Source of the DNA: Rhododendron vialii
Taxonomy: Eukaryota > Streptophyta > Magnoliopsida > Ericales > Ericaceae
Assembly (NCBI RefSeq): GCF_030253575.1
Contig: NC_080557.1
Span: 833,501-897,500, forward strand
Direction of reading: 5' to 3'
Length of the DNA: 64,000 nucleotides
The notes below the pieces were generated by a model. The model made no database searches, was not told the DNA's origin, and saw nothing but the letters and a program-made list of their open reading frames with translations. Positions 25,401-38,384 of this stretch are shown piece by piece (the stretch's first letter is position 1; each line of letters begins with the position of its first letter). The translations under genes were made by a program, and so were the position numbers.

Positions 25401-28400
25401 AACCCGGATCACAGAGGGAAGGTACTTTGGCAGGTTGAAGGCATATATCAAAGAAGAATATATATTTGTTATCCATTCAGTCCAAAAGGTGACCTCTTGG
25501 CTTGGTACCATATCTGCACATACATTTTGGCAAACCATGGATCGTCGATGATTGAGGAGACAGATTTCAAGAGAGGCTATAAAGAAGGTTAATAACTAAA
25601 TACTATTGGCAGAAAACATACCAGATCTCACATCTTTGTTCTTCATTTCCTCGAAAACTGATTTCGCTTCAAGTATCTGTCCAGCCTTCACAAGGCCATC
25701 CATCAACAAGCAGTACGGCATCTACAAATAGTATATTCTATATTGTTACACTAACCAATCTAAAAGTTGTTAAAGAGAGGGGTAAATTTGTAATTTATCC
25801 ACAACAACTCACTCTAAAGCTCTGATAGATATAGGGGTAACTTTATTACTATATCTTCAATATGCCTTCTCACGTGTAGTCAGGCTTGTTAAGTTACCAA
25901 TTGTCCCAAAAGCTTAAGCTGTTAGGAAATTAGCCCGATAATGTATATCAAGCTATCTAACACCATCCCTCACGTGCAACCCCGTCTTGCATGTGAAGAC
26001 ATAAATATTCAAACATACTGCGAAAGAATGCAAAGGGGAGTAATCCAATAGATAACCAATGCAAATAGAGAGACAAACCCAAGGCCTCTCCCAACTTAAG
26101 CTCTAATAATATGTTATCAATTGTTGCAAAAGCTTAAGCTGTTAGAAAATGGGCCAACAATGTATTTCAAGCTATCTAACCAGGCTCTCCTCCAAAGCAG
26201 GCTAACCATGTGCAACATACGCTTTTGGACAAGACGCTCTTGATTGATTGCCCGTGGTGTGTGCCTTAACTGCACCTTGATTCTTTGTGGTCCCTATGTT
26301 ATAGATCCTTTGTTTATCTCTTCACATGCAAGTCAGGGGTCCCATGTGCACAGGTGTAGAGAAGTGTTAGAGCATGTCCCACACTGATTAATTATTACCT
26401 CCAAAATTGGTATATGAGCGACCCGCCACTTATTACCAATTGATTTTGAGGTTGACACTTTAGAATATATACATCTGAGAAGCTAAGCAAAGTTGACTAT
26501 GGAAAACTTGACTGCCTTGCAAATTACTAGGACCATCCTTAGACTTATGTTAAAAAATTTGAACAATTTCTGTCCAAAGATAATTTGAAGCATGGACATT
26601 AACTCTTGTCAAAACCTCAAAACTGTTGATATTTGATACTTTTCAAGTACTTAGACACAGTTTGTAGTTGAGAAGCCAAAGGTATCAAACCAGGTTTCAA
26701 GAAAAAAACCTAAGCTTTGAATCATTAACAACAAATTACTCAGTCTTCCAAGTAACTAAAGAAAGATCTACCGAGAAACCCAATATATCATATCTTCGAG
26801 ACATAATTATTGCAATCAAATTTAAAGAATCCATATGATGATGGTCACAAAAGCCTTCCGAGAAAGCTTATTTGATAATTTATTATGGTTCATATTGCTG
26901 GTATGCCAAGAATCCTTCCAAGGATTTTCCTCCAACATGGTTGAAACAGATTTTCCACCGTGATGTTCGAGAATAAGGTATCAGGCATACCTCGTCTTCA
27001 GCATATCCCAAAGCTTCCAACTCAGTTAACAATTCTCTTGACTTTTCAAACAAACCACCTCTAACATATACCTTTAACAAAGTTGTCAAAATAACCTGCA
27101 AGAGAAACCATGAAGTGGAGGATGCATTTTAATCTTGAGTAAAAGCCTGACAGCTAAAAAGAAAATTACACCAAAGAATTAAACAACACCAGTTCCAAAG
27201 GGACCAAGACAAAGAGAAAAGAGAGAGTGAGTGAGCGAGAGCTGCAGCTAAAGCAAGACATCTTGGATTTTCTAGACAATTTCGTGATGGGGACAGAAAA
27301 GGAAAAAAAAGTGAAGAAAGTAACTATCCAATGCGTAATTCTTGATTTATCTTAATTTGAACCTAAACGAAAAATAAAACCATATATGGATGTAGATGCA
27401 GTTAGAAACAAATGTGGATACACAACTGCAGGAACCTGTAACCTTTTAGCAACAAGAAAAAAAACGAAAACAAACCTTATTTGGTACCAACCCTGCAGAT
27501 TTCATATCTTGAACCAACATGTCAGCCTTCTTAAAATTTCCATCTACCGAGTAAGCATTGAGCAAAGAGCTGTAATGGTAAAGATTAGGGGAATAGCCTT
27601 CATCCTTCATCTGGTAAAAGTAGTTCTCAGCTTCATCACATTCATTACTGGAAGCACAAACAGCTATAAGTGTCCCATAGATTACACTATCCATTTGCAG
27701 GCCACTAGATTTCAGCTCCTGCACCAGCTCTATCGCCTTTGAGTAGCTATTTTTCACTTTGGCGCAGCCTGCAAGAAGCTAAGGATGACAAAAGGCAATA
27801 TTGGTGAAGGTTCACTAAAGTACAACACCAAAAAATAAGTACTCCCTCTCTTATCAAAAAATAATAATAAATAATAAGTATTTCCTCCGTCCTATTTTGT
27901 TTGTCCATTTCCGGCAGTTGTACCCTTTAATCAGATAAAAAAAAAAAAATTTTTTTTTTTTTTTTTGAATAATTTTGAAAAAACAGTTCTACCAATCTAT
28001 AGATCTCAATAGATCTTGTAGAGAAAGTTTTCAATATAATCCCGAAAATAATTACATAGATTAGATGATATTGTGATGTCTGAAAAAGTAAAAAATGGAT
28101 AGACAAAGTGGCATGATTTTTTGCTCCAAAATGTATATCATAATTTTATCCACGATATGAAGAATTATTTTGCTTTCAAGCATGTACATGAGGATCTTAT
28201 ATTAACTGAAAATTAACATATTGTTGTTTCCTAATTTTGCTAAGTTTGGCTACAAACTTTGCATCACCACAAGGCAATTCTTAACAGAGTGGGGCCAACA
28301 AATATAAACTCTTAACTGAGTGGGAATTATTACAATATCGAAATGACATACCGTACTATATGTGAAAACATCTGGTATGAGACCATCTTGCTTCATTTGA

Positions 28401-31121
28401 TAAAACAATCTGATGCTACTCTCAAATTTGCCACCCCAAACTAGGCATCCAAGAACAGAATTACAGATGGAGACATTATTCTTCATTGCCTCATCTTTTA
28501 TGCCATTAAAAACCTCCAATGCCTTTGCATGATTACGGCCCTTCCCCATGAACTTTATATAACTACTATAAGATGAAGAGTTGATCCTACCATTGTCTTG
28601 CATCCACTCAAAGAGCTGTAATACCATAAAGTACCTTAGTTAAGAACTGATCATCACTAAAATCTGGAAAAGAAAAATTTGCAGAAATTAGTAGCTTAGG
28701 TTTAGAATGGTGGGAAAGGACAAGATACCATAAATTCAATAAAAACTTTTGTTAACTAACCGAAAGGGTAATTGTAACAGAATACCACAAATTAGGACGA
28801 GACAAATACATATTCTCCACAACAACATTGTATTACCATTTACAATAGCTCTAAAGCTACTCATGTAAAATTCTCTGCTCAGCGTAGGACAAGATTTCTT
28901 GATAACACAGCCACAAAACCCTAAAATGTTCCACATGCCACATGAAGGAACATGAAGAACAAGTACACTTCAGAAATTGGAGATAAAATTACTTGGAAAC
29001 CAAAAATACCACAAGTTAATGAGTATTACAAAACATGGTTTAGCTAATTCAGTAAAAAATTTGCTGCATTTTCTATAATCCAAGTTCCAAGTAGTAGTAT
29101 ATACTAGTAAGTGGTTACCCATAAATACAAGATAGTGTGGTTGTCTCCCAGGCCCAGATTACCACAGCTTGGTGGCTCAAGCAAGTCTTAATTTTCACAA
29201 AAAAGAGGTGTATGACATAATCATATGGTGAAATTGCAACAAGTAGAGTTTCCTGGACTTGTGTTTCTAGATTGCTTTTTTTTGTGCTAAATTATTTTGC
29301 TTGTTTGTGTTAAGATATACTAGAAATAAAGCAATCTTCCTTGCATTAATTTTCAGCTCACGATACTTAATTTAAGTTCCTGCTGCGAGAGTTATATCTC
29401 CCATATTGGAAAAGAATTTGGAAAGCACAATTTATGTTCCTGCCATGAGAGTTATATCTCCCATATTGGAAAAAAATTTGGAAAGCACAATTTGGAATTT
29501 GCGGCACGAAATTTGAACAATACTTTTTTTTGTGTTTTGTCCAAAGTTTCAAGATACTATTTTTTTAAACAGAGTTCAAAACTTCTTCCATCCCACTGTA
29601 CTATTTAACCAACACGTTATGTCATGATAGGGTTTATGGTTTTAACAGCCCACATTTTACTTTAAAGGCACATAACAAATTGCATCAGTAAGAGTTCTAA
29701 ACCGCGTCATGCAGGAGACCCTTTAACAAAGATGTTATATCATCCAACTCAAAACCAATTGCCCATAAGCAGAGAGGCAGTTAAGCTCATGTACTAGTTC
29801 GGGGGTGATAATTTACTAAAATGTATCATAAACTCCTACATTCTCAGCATGTGGGACCCCCAATTCGCACATTTGGAGGTAAATGAAGGATTTGACAAAC
29901 GGAAAACGAAACAATGTGGACTTAAGGCATGAACAAAGGGACAATCAATCAATATAGTCCTGCCCAAAAGCATCTGAAAGTAGCTATGTTACCATGCTAA
30001 AGCAACCAACCCAAGCAAATATACTGTTTTCGAGGTGATAATTAACAAATATGGGACAAGTTGTAGTAAAAGCCATGAAGAATAACTTTTTGGACTGGAT
30101 GGATATATACAGAAGTAACAAAGGCAGCAAATCAAGATGCAGACTCACTTGGACAAAAACAAAAAGAAATCTCAAATGTTTCACTCAAATTTATACCCAA
30201 CTACGCAAATAAAACAGAAAGGCCAAAAACAATCAAATGTCGTGATTAGCAACAAAAGAGAAAATGTTGCGGTGAAGCAAAAAATAAATGCCTTCAAGAT
30301 GCCCACCTGAGAAAGTTCCTGCCACCTATTTAGGTTTCCATAATGACGCAAGATGATATTTAGGTCTTGCGCCCTCAATATTCCACCGGACCTGTAAACA
30401 GAAAACACCATCACTTGATGCAAGACAGTTCTTCATCATGTTATTCTTGTATATCAATGAACAAACCCCTTCATGATACGGCAGTTCAGAACTGACCATA
30501 TCAAGTAGAAACAATATCACTTCAACTTTAATCTGAAAGGGATTTTTGATTCTTGGCCATCTAGAACATAAGCAACCATGGCTAGGACATTGATGAGTCG
30601 AACACAAAACGCATAAATTGCAATTCAAAAAATTCACACACACACAGTCAATTTTCTCATACTAGTTAGACAACCTTCGAGGAGATTTCAGCTCAGAACT
30701 CACGGTCCAGTAAAAATTCCAATCAAAACCATCCAAGTATGGCTCAATTTCACATATCAAACACACCAAGGCAATAACACATTCAGCTCAACATAACAAA
30801 GATTCAAAGACTGGGAAAAAAAAACCTCGAAAGTGCCGAGTCCAAATCTTCAGAGTTCTGCATGTCGAGAATAGCAGATTGCCTCGCATTGTGGGAAATT
30901 GAAATGGGTCTTTGGGATCTGTAATAAACATTTCTGGGTCTGCTTTTAAAGGGTTCACTGTGAATAGTAGTAGCAGCAGCGGAAGAAGTGGATGGTGAGT
31001 TGTTAATTGACTTAGGAGTAGTAGTGGGTAATGGTGGGGAGCGAGAGAGAGAAGAGGTTATGGGCGAATAAGAAAAATGGGCGGTGGGAAATGGATGGGC
31101 AAAAACGGAGGATAACTCCAT
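21667..31121 (-). CDS. EMB3103: PPR protein, chloroplast type, At1g10910-like
   Basis: Ten exons on the minus strand: 31121-30826, 30391-30307, 28615-28352, 27778-27476, 27095-26991, 25721-25622, 24855-24536, 24169-23993, 23908-23780 and 21927-21667. The sum is 2040 nt, 679 aa; every intron is GT..AG and phases agree. Residues 1-60 are rich in Ser, Thr and Pro with few acids, a typical plastid transit peptide. The rest is a chain of about 12 P-type 35-residue PPR motifs (e.g. 'VSICNSVLGCLVWGGKFESSIRLFYQMK'-type helices, 'DSVIYGTLIAVCASSNECDEAE'). No DYW, E or SMR domain is present. I recognise the Arabidopsis protein At1g10910 (EMB3103, 664 aa), an embryo-essential plastid RNA-binding protein. 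Such proteins bind organelle RNA and aid its processing or stability; the target is not readable here. The last exon may end at the TGA used here or splice on. Confidence 0.92.
22364..22435. repeat. 72-bp (GA)n microsatellite in PPR intron 9
   Basis: The longest uninterrupted GA tract in the window, about 36 units. Confidence 0.95.
22715..23180. repeat. GTGTCC-rich foldback repeat in PPR intron 9
   Basis: Both ends are packed with 'gtgtcc', 'ggggacac' and 'cacgtg' words that pair in inverted orientation across an AT-rich centre with an (AT)n run at 23063-23098. This looks like a non-autonomous transposon with degenerate subterminal repeats. No coding capacity; ends approximate. Confidence 0.5.
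23203..23246 (+). repeat. G-tract (G-quadruplex-capable)
   Basis: Seven or more G-runs of 5-7 bases separated by single T residues, on the plus strand of a PPR intron (C-rich on the transcript). Confidence 0.8.
27881..28112. mobile_element. Stowaway-like MITE relic in PPR intron 3
   Basis: The left end reads 'tttcctccgtcctattttgt', and the facing 'ggatagacaaagtggcatg' lies near 28095. The outer right terminus is worn away. A poly-A/poly-T hairpin lies within (27940-27966). Confidence 0.5.
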
Positions 31122-31261
31122 TTTCCTCTTTTTCTATTTATCCGGAGCAAATTACTAGGATTGATTGAAGATGACGAAATTTTTTCCCGCTTCGGAGATT
31201 TCAGCCGAAACCGATGAACTCTCACTTTTTCCAGAAGTCAGACCATTGAAAGGATCTGTTG
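31122..31261 (-). promoter_or_regulatory. PPR gene promoter region
   Basis: Only about 140 bp separate the PPR start codon from the left duplicated block R. No clear TATA box is seen, which is usual for housekeeping organelle-factor genes. Longer promoter sequence would have to lie inside block R. Confidence 0.3.
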
Positions 31262-32505
31262 GATCAATGAGCTTGGGGAGCGAGAGAGAGAGCGCTTGCT
31301 TGCTTGGGTTTGTCACGCGAGCTTTGTCGAAACGGCGACGGCCGGGTTTACATTCAAAGCTCGCAACTTGAAACACGAGTTTATCCAAAAACGACATCGC
31401 CCGTTCTCGTTGAGACTTCGCATTTTCAACCTGAGAAGTCCTAGAAATCATTTATTGCTCAAATTGTGAGCTCATTCTGGTTTTTTTCCATAATCGAAAT
31501 CGTTCATCCTGCGGATATTGTCAATATAAAGAACATTATTAACGATCATTTGAATCAAATCCCATTTGATATATTATCAAACGCGATAGAAGTAAATTTG
31601 TTTTTGCGAAAATGAATGTGGCCACACATTATCAAACCCATTTGAACTGCGACGTGAATTCGTCAAATTGTGAACTCATTCTGATTTATCTGCACGATCG
31701 AAAGGGTTTATGTTGTAGAGCTCGTCAAGAAGGTAAATCGTGTTGAAGAACATATTGATCGAGTGCTGATTGATGTACAATCGGAGATGATTTGAGTGAA
31801 ATTGTTTTTACCAAAATAGATATGGCCACACTGTATAAGACCCATTTTATCGGGGAATAAATTAACTCCGACGAAAGAACGTCCCCGACGAAGAGGTCAT
31901 CTTCCATCCTTCAACCCTAACTGATAACCTAATTTCAATTCTGTATAGATTTCATTGTTCTCGGCAAACTTCTCTCTACTCCATTCCTAGTTTGACAACA
32001 ATTGTGTTTACGAGAGATTTCATGGTCATTTGAATTTTACCTTAATCTCGAGCTTACTTGAATTTTACCTTAATCTCTCTTGGGTGAACTTCCAGTTTTC
32101 CTTCTACCTACATAGTTAATGTGAACAAACAAGAAAAGAGGGAGAGCAAAGCCTCCCGTTTTTTAAGCTCGTTAAAGTTTCAAATCGAGCTCAAATAAGT
32201 TACTACTCGGTTCATTTATCACCCCAAATCCTTTGAGATCAGCACGTCTCATAGCTAAGCTTGAACACATTTTCGAAGCTTTTTTAATCACCCCTAATCC
32301 TGGGTTTGTCCAAAAATTGACCTGAATGTAGTTGTATGTGCTCGCCTACTCGGACCTGAGAGATTTTCCATTTTGCCATCAATTAGAAAAATGTGTGTTT
32401 TCGTGTTCTGTTGATAAAGAAACTTACATAGTGTAGTAAGTTTAACTTCATTTAACCAATTTGCTTACACACCTCACAAATCTCTCTTAAGTTCTGGAAA
32501 TAACA
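31262..32505. repeat. Duplicated block R, left copy
   Basis: Matches 38884-40300 in the same orientation with small indels. Shared landmarks are 'gcgagctttgtcgaa', 'tgagaagtcctagaaatcat', 'ccacacattatcaaaccc' and 'gagattttccattttgcc'. It has no clear gene; both copies carry a minus-strand frame starting MISRTSQVE, but the frames diverge and stop early. Confidence 0.8.
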
Positions 32506-33559
32506 TAACTAAGCGAGAACATCTTGGTATATATGTCCACAATCCACATACCTTATTTGATCAGAAGGATGGTGGTTTTAACTTTTTTTGATCTTCTCCT
32601 CTATTCCTGTTGACAATTAATAGAGTACTTCTTCTTCTTTTTTAAATAGTTTGGTTATTCCGCGGGTGTTTCTTTAGGGCCTGGATGTTCATCAGTTGGT
32701 TATGGGATGGCTGAAGAACTTGGACCTTTTCACATTGAGAAAGACGAGAAGACTCTTTATTTGAATCCTTGTGCTTGGAACCAAGGTATGTAGGCTCCAG
32801 TGATTTCTCATTCACAAAACACACCTACATAAGTAGTGAATATGATATCTACTCTCTTATGATCTATGGGCCTGATGAATACTGCATAAGTTCAAGATCT
32901 GTAGTTTGAACTCCGGAAACCTTCCACAGTATGTACAGCATGTTTATTTCTCCATCTAAATTTGTGAATGAGCCCCGGTACTTCCTATATACTCCTGTTA
33001 TTTGTGTCCTTAATTAGGCATGAGAACTCTATGCATTCAAGGCTTAATCACATTCGGTGCCTGTATTCAATTCCACAAGATAGCTCTATTTCAATGGCAC
33101 CAGGGTTATTCAGTTGCGCACTCGAGGTATTAAAGCAAAGGAGACTTACATAAACATTTTCCATACATCTAAAGTATGGATGGGCGAAGTGAGGGCTGAA
33201 TATCTACTAGTTCTGTCCATGTGAACCATCTCTCAAAGTTGGGTGGTATTGGACGAGAATTTTTACTCGCACTTCTAGTCCCGGAAAATGGCCTTTTACT
33301 GTGTTCCTCTCATTTCACAAAGGCATATTTGTCAAAGTGAGGGCTCCTGTTTACTTCTCGGTAGTTGTCTTAAAGCAGCCATGATGCCAAAAAGTTTGTG
33401 AAAGTATGGTCCTAGGTATCGGATGTGATTTAATGGCTTCAGGGAGCAGAAGCAAAACTCATCTATCTTGCTTCCAATATGAGAATAGTTTCTGATGGCT
33501 TTGACATTTAGGTAGCAATTGATTACTGGAATAATGCTTGCTGGAGCAGTTTTGTCATT
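32506..33559. other. Spacer with no recognised gene
   Basis: Unique AT-rich sequence between block R and the tandem/palindrome unit. The short frames at 32642-32824 and 32968-33153 show no domain and I do not call them. Confidence 0.4.
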
Positions 33560-33851
33560 TTGATTTCCTTGTCCTGTTAATTTTTTCCTGCTATCAATCA
33601 CTACTAACATGTTTGTGTTTTGGAAAGGCTGTTGATTTTGCCACTCCCTTTTTTGTTAATGCCACTCCCTTGCAAGTGTATTTTTGGTACATTTTGATTT
33701 CCTTGTCCTGTTAATTTTTTCCTGCTATCAATCACTAGTAACATGTTTGTGTTTTGGAAAGGCTGCTGATTTTGCCATTCCCTTTTTTGTTAATGTCACT
33801 CCCCTGCAAGTGCAGGGGAGTGACATTAACAAAAAAGGGAGTGGCAAAATC
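33560..33851. repeat. Tandem duplication ending in a near-perfect 84-bp palindrome
   Basis: A unit of about 130 bp starting 'ttgatttccttgtcctgtta' occurs at about 33560 and 33693. The second unit ends in an inverted repeat at 33768-33851, with two 41-bp arms, one mismatch and a 2-bp centre at 'gca-ag-tgc'. Confidence 0.85.
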
Positions 33852-34426
33852 ATTTTAGAAATTGGAATTTCCTTTTACTCCTGTATCCACTATTGACTCA
33901 GTTGTTGTCCTCTTTGCAGGTGTTGGTAATTTTTGTGCTATATTTCTGTTTCCCATACTCATGTATTATTTTCAGTTAGTTGTGACTGGAGCAGCAATTT
34001 CCACTTTTATCTCAGTACGATATTCCTTACTTATTCTCTTCCCAGTTTTCCTTATGTTCCACCGAGTAATTGACCATGGAATTTATGGTACAGATACATT
34101 GTTACCATCTCAATGATTTGGCATTTGAGTAAGAGAGCTGTATAATAAGCCTCCAAAGTTGAAAAATCTGCAATTTGGGGGTTATAAAAATCTGGCGAGA
34201 GTTCTCCCGTGATACTGCTGCTGTGGTTCAAATTTAGCTGCATGCTCTGACAGTTCCCGTTTTTGCTTTGTCATTTATTGTGATAGTCATCAATTTCATA
34301 TTGAGATTATGGATTTATAATGCTTGGTATTACAGTCGATAAAAAAACATTGACATGAATTCTTTGTGATCCTGGTTTGTCAACATTGCACTTTCTTACA
34401 TATTCTTTACTTCATCACAAAGTGTG
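33852..34426. other. Spacer left of the LINE insertion
   Basis: A plus-strand frame at 33862-34116 encodes a hydrophobic stretch, but lacks any recognised family feature and is probably fortuitous. The last bases, 34417-34426, are the left target duplication of the LINE fragment. Confidence 0.4.
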
Positions 34427-35264
34427 TGACTCCCGTCTTGCCATTTCTGCTATTCAGAGACAGGTTTTGGATCATGTAGATGACCCCTTCTTGCCATTTC
34501 GGCCTGGAGAAAACCTAACCCTGGTAGTATCAACTATCAAGATCAATTATCAGCTGCCATGTCAAGTAAAGGCTCTAGGGCCACTGCAGCAGTGGTTGCT
34601 CGCAATTACACATTCTTTTTTTTTTTGATCGGCACAATTACACATTCTTTACTTCAACACAAAGTGTGTGACTCCCGTCTTGCCATTTCTGCTATTCAGA
34701 GACAGGTTTTGGATCATGTAGATGACCCCCTTCTTGCCATTTCGGCCTGGAGAAAACCTAACCTTGGTAGTATCAAGATCAATTATCAGCTGCCATGTCG
34801 AGTAAAGGCTCTAGGGCCACTGCAGCAGTGGTTGCTCGCAATGACAAAGGGGTTCTGATCGATGGAACTTTCTCCTTCTTCAGCTCCTCTTCTGTTCTGC
34901 GTGGCAAATTGGAAGCTATAAGGAAAGCTTGTTTTCTGGCAAAGGATTTCATGGGTTTTCCAGTGACAGTAGAATCAGATAACAAGACGGCCATATCTCT
35001 GAGTGTGTCCGAGCTAGTTCCACCTTGGGAGGTTCACCCAGTGGTTATGGATATTCGGGAACTGCATAGACAGCATAACTTCGAGTTTGTTTGGGTTAGG
35101 AGAACAGCCAACAAGGCAGCCCATCAAGTGGCCTCTCTGGCAGGAAAAGGGAAGCTGCCTCTTGACTGGATTCCTAATCCTCCAACCTCTTTGCTTAGTA
35201 TTTTACATTTTGATGTGATTTTCTCTGCTTTGTAAGCCTTCGGGCCTTTTATTCCAGTTAAAAA
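34427..35264 (+). mobile_element. 5'-truncated LINE fragment with RNase H domain
   Basis: The frame at 34795-35235 encodes a plant non-LTR-type RNase H (RVT_3): 'AAVVARNDKGVLIDG', then 'KLEAIRKAC', 'VESDNKTAI' and C-terminal 'RRTANKAAHQVASLAGKG', followed by a short Leu/Pro tail and stop. The element ends in 'ccagtta' plus an A5 tract. The direct repeat 'acaaagtgtg' flanks it at 34417-34426 and 35265-35274. The paralogous locus at 42149-42158 has a single copy and no insert. The first part is duplicated in tandem (34402-34600 and 34644-34842). It is dead: the reverse transcriptase and endonuclease are missing. Confidence 0.85.
34603..34650 (-). mobile_element. Ultra-short poly(A) retro-insertion between the LINE tandem units
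   Basis: The direct repeat 'caattacacattcttt' is at 34603-34618 and 34635-34650. The insert is T8 plus GATCGGCA, i.e. TGCCGATC-A8 on the minus strand. Confidence 0.75.
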
Positions 35265-35502
35265 ACAAAGTGTGCGTCTCTTGTACCAATGTGTCGTAGA
35301 GAAGGGCATTAAAGCTTAAAGCACCATGTGGTAGCGCTCTAAGAGCACTCAATCAGAGCTAAAGATCCCAAAACAAGCTCAACACACCTCAAGTACTAAG
35401 ACAACAGAGAATTCATAGAAGAGAAGGACATCAGTGAGTTAGTCACAGGGGAATCTCAGTCAAAGCAAAGTTAATTTAGCTGTGTACGTTGTATAATGTA
35501 TA
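35265..35502. repeat. Duplicated block S, left copy
   Basis: Matches 42149-42340: 'gtaccaatgtgtcgtagaga', 'gctctaagagcactcaatca', 'caacacacctcaagtacta'. It has an extra 45 bp or so relative to the right copy. It ends at the target site of the 2.9-kb transposon. Confidence 0.85.
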
Positions 35503-38384
35503 GGAGGAAGCTATGGTACACAGGGTATACCGTATGTCTCAATTATGACAATTTGTGATTTTCATTATGCCAATTTTTGATTTTCTAATGCATATTTATG
35601 ATTCTAGTTACGACTTGTACATTAAAATTTACCTGTTGAACAGGTCATTAGCAGGTTACCCATAATTAAAAAATATTGTTATTATGTAACCATAATTATT
35701 CGTACTGAAATCCATAATACTTGTACCCTAACCAAATATATGCGTACAATATCAAAAATTAAATAATGTTACCACAAATGTTATAACAACACCATAAATT
35801 AGCATTATCTTACCACAATGAATCGTACCAAATTTTTTTGACTCGTATGATATTCCGTAACAAAATCAAAATATGTCGTACCAGAATCAACAATTGTTAT
35901 ACCCAAGCCAAAAATATTTGTAAAATGCCACAAATTTTAGAAAATAACCACAATTATTATGACAACACCTAAAATTGTCATTTTCTTAACACAATGTGTC
36001 ATATCAAAAGAAAACATATTTAAATACCACAAATTTTATAACAAACCATAATTGTTATGACAATACCATAAATTGACGTTTTCTTACCACAATGTGTCGT
36101 ACCAAAGGAAATTAATTAAAATATTCCGTAATAACACATGTTTAAAATACCACAAATTTAGTAATATAATCAAATTTGTTATGACAACACCATAAATTGA
36201 CGTTTTTATATCCACAACGTGTCGTATAAAAAAATTCAATCAGAATGTTCAATTAACGGTAGTTATAATCAACAAAATATCATACCTCAAATTCAGTAAT
36301 ATAACCAAATTTTTTATAACAACACCATAAATTAACGTTTTCATACCCACAACATATCGTATAAAAAAATTCAATTGAAATGCTCAGTTAACGATAGTTA
36401 TTATTAGCAAAATATCATACCGCAAATTCAGTAATATAACCAAATTTGTTATGACAACACCATAAATTGGTGTTTTCATACCCACAACGTGTCGTATAAA
36501 AAAAATTCAATCGGAATGGTCAGTAAATGATAGTTATAATTGACAAAATACAATACCACTAATTATTTTCAATTCCCGCCACATTATTTTTTCAAATTTT
36601 AAAATTTCCACCATATTATCTTAATTTTCGATTCCCTCTACACTAATTTTTCAAATTCTTATTTGTCCCTACACAATACCTCAATAATTTAAACTAAAAA
36701 TGAAGTTTTTGCACAAAATTTTCATCCAAGAAATTCACCAAAAAGTAAGTACTATACCCAAATTTTCGAATACAACTACAATTTCCTCTCAAAATATTAG
36801 TCTAAATCAAATTCTTTTTCTACAAAATTTAATTCAAAAAATCAAAATTCCTTTGTGAAAAAATGAGAGGTCACGAAAAAATAATTATCCAACTGTCTCA
36901 AATGCATACACTTTCAACACTAAAATTGAGTACAAAAAAATAAGTGTGAATATCAAAAAATAGAGTGTGAAAATTACTCTCCTTTTTGTAATTGGTGAAA
37001 TTAATTATATTAATACCCAATCTTATCAATATTTAGGGCGGTGCACTTAACAATTGGCACTATATATTTAACACATGGATCGGTGTCAAACCTTCACCCC
37101 ATGCGTACCAATCCAAATTTAATGGTGGTCCTTGGAACTAGGCCATTGAAGTAAAATCTAAATAATTTTGTAAATTTATTGTCACTGTATTTTCTTTCAA
37201 AAAAAATTATTATAATCGACATTTTGATTTACATCAATGACATAGCTATAATATGATCTATAAGTGCAGGCCCATCACTAGGACGGAGGCATTTGAGGCC
37301 TCTGTCTTCTCAAATTTTTAGCCTGAAAATAACGCCCTTACATACAAGAAAATATTATATAATCAATAGCCTTTAGAATTACAAATTCTCAATTGTGTAC
37401 CATAGTGATAAGGTGTTGGAGTTTGACATTTATCTAAAAGATCTGGGGTTCAAGTCTTAAACCCTTCGTTCCTATTTTTTTTTAAAAGAATGTTATTATT
37501 TTTTAGAATAAATCACATAGTTAGTCCTTGAAGTTTCATAATTCAACAAATCTCATCGTTCAATTTCAATACAATATTAAAATATAATAATGCACCATCT
37601 GAGCCCCACGTAAGGTGTTTATTTTATTTTATCAAAATCGTCTATCTTTTACATAATATTAATTAGGTCATTCGTATCAAGAATGAAGTTGGTGGCTTAT
37701 AGCTAGACACTTAATTGGATGGAAAATATCATTCTATTATTCAATTTGCGTGCCGATGATGGAGTTTCCTAAACTTGATTGAGACAAAAAATTACGTAGG
37801 TGATTTAATCAACAAACATAAAAAATTCAACGGATTTGATCGTCATTATTGTGTCACAGTCGCATGACTACATTACATTCAACTACAATAGAGGACTAGG
37901 TTTCATACCAAATATAAATTGACTGTACAATCTAAATGTCGTTAGTGAGTGTATTTTTAGAATGATCGATCAGGACTGTTAGGATGTTAAGTTATACAAT
38001 ATTTAATTTGTGATATTTTAGACATGTATTTTGTTTGGGTATAATAATTATTGATTGTGCAACGATATATTTTGGTCTTGTATCTAGTATTTTTTGATCG
38101 ATTTCTTTTGGTACGACACATTGTGGTAAGAAAGTGTCAATTTTTTGTATTGTCATAACAATTGTGGTTATGTTATATAATTTGTAGTATTTTACACATG
38201 AGGGAGAGGGAGAGAAAGTCAACGAAGAGAGAACAATCTGTTACCTGCTAAGCCATTTTTTTATTTTATTAATTGGTTTAATAAATGGGTGGTCCGGATT
38301 ATTTACTTTGAAATCCAAGGGTTTAAAATCATGATGCGTACGGTACACCCCTTAATAAGGGGTGTGTACCATAGGACTATCCGT
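35503..38384. mobile_element. 2.9-kb TIR transposon with subterminal repeat arrays
   Basis: The ends are 'ggaggaagctatggtacac' and the complement of 'ggatagtcctatggtacac' at 38366-38384. The 7-bp duplication 'atgtata' is at 35496-35502 and 38385-38391. The right duplicate of the locus has an unbroken single site at 42334-42340. The left 1 kb is a degenerate direct repeat of about 135 bp (units near 36180, 36316 and 36447, with older ones upstream) around 'caacaccataaattgacg' and 'ccacaacgtgtcgtat'. The same words come back inverted at 37990-38180. No transposase frame is seen, so it is non-autonomous. TIR, TSD length and terminal bases do not settle the superfamily. A short SINE-like box-B ('ggggttcaagtc') at 37443 may mark a nested relic. 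Confidence 0.8.

Noticed and set aside
33862-34116. 84-codon hydrophobic plus-strand frame
   Set aside because: T-rich DNA gives Phe/Leu/Val-rich translations by chance; no membrane-protein family recognised.
37425-37460. tRNA-like box-B (ggggttcaagtc)
   Set aside because: No acceptor stem or matching box A at the right spacing; at best a SINE scrap, not a tRNA gene.
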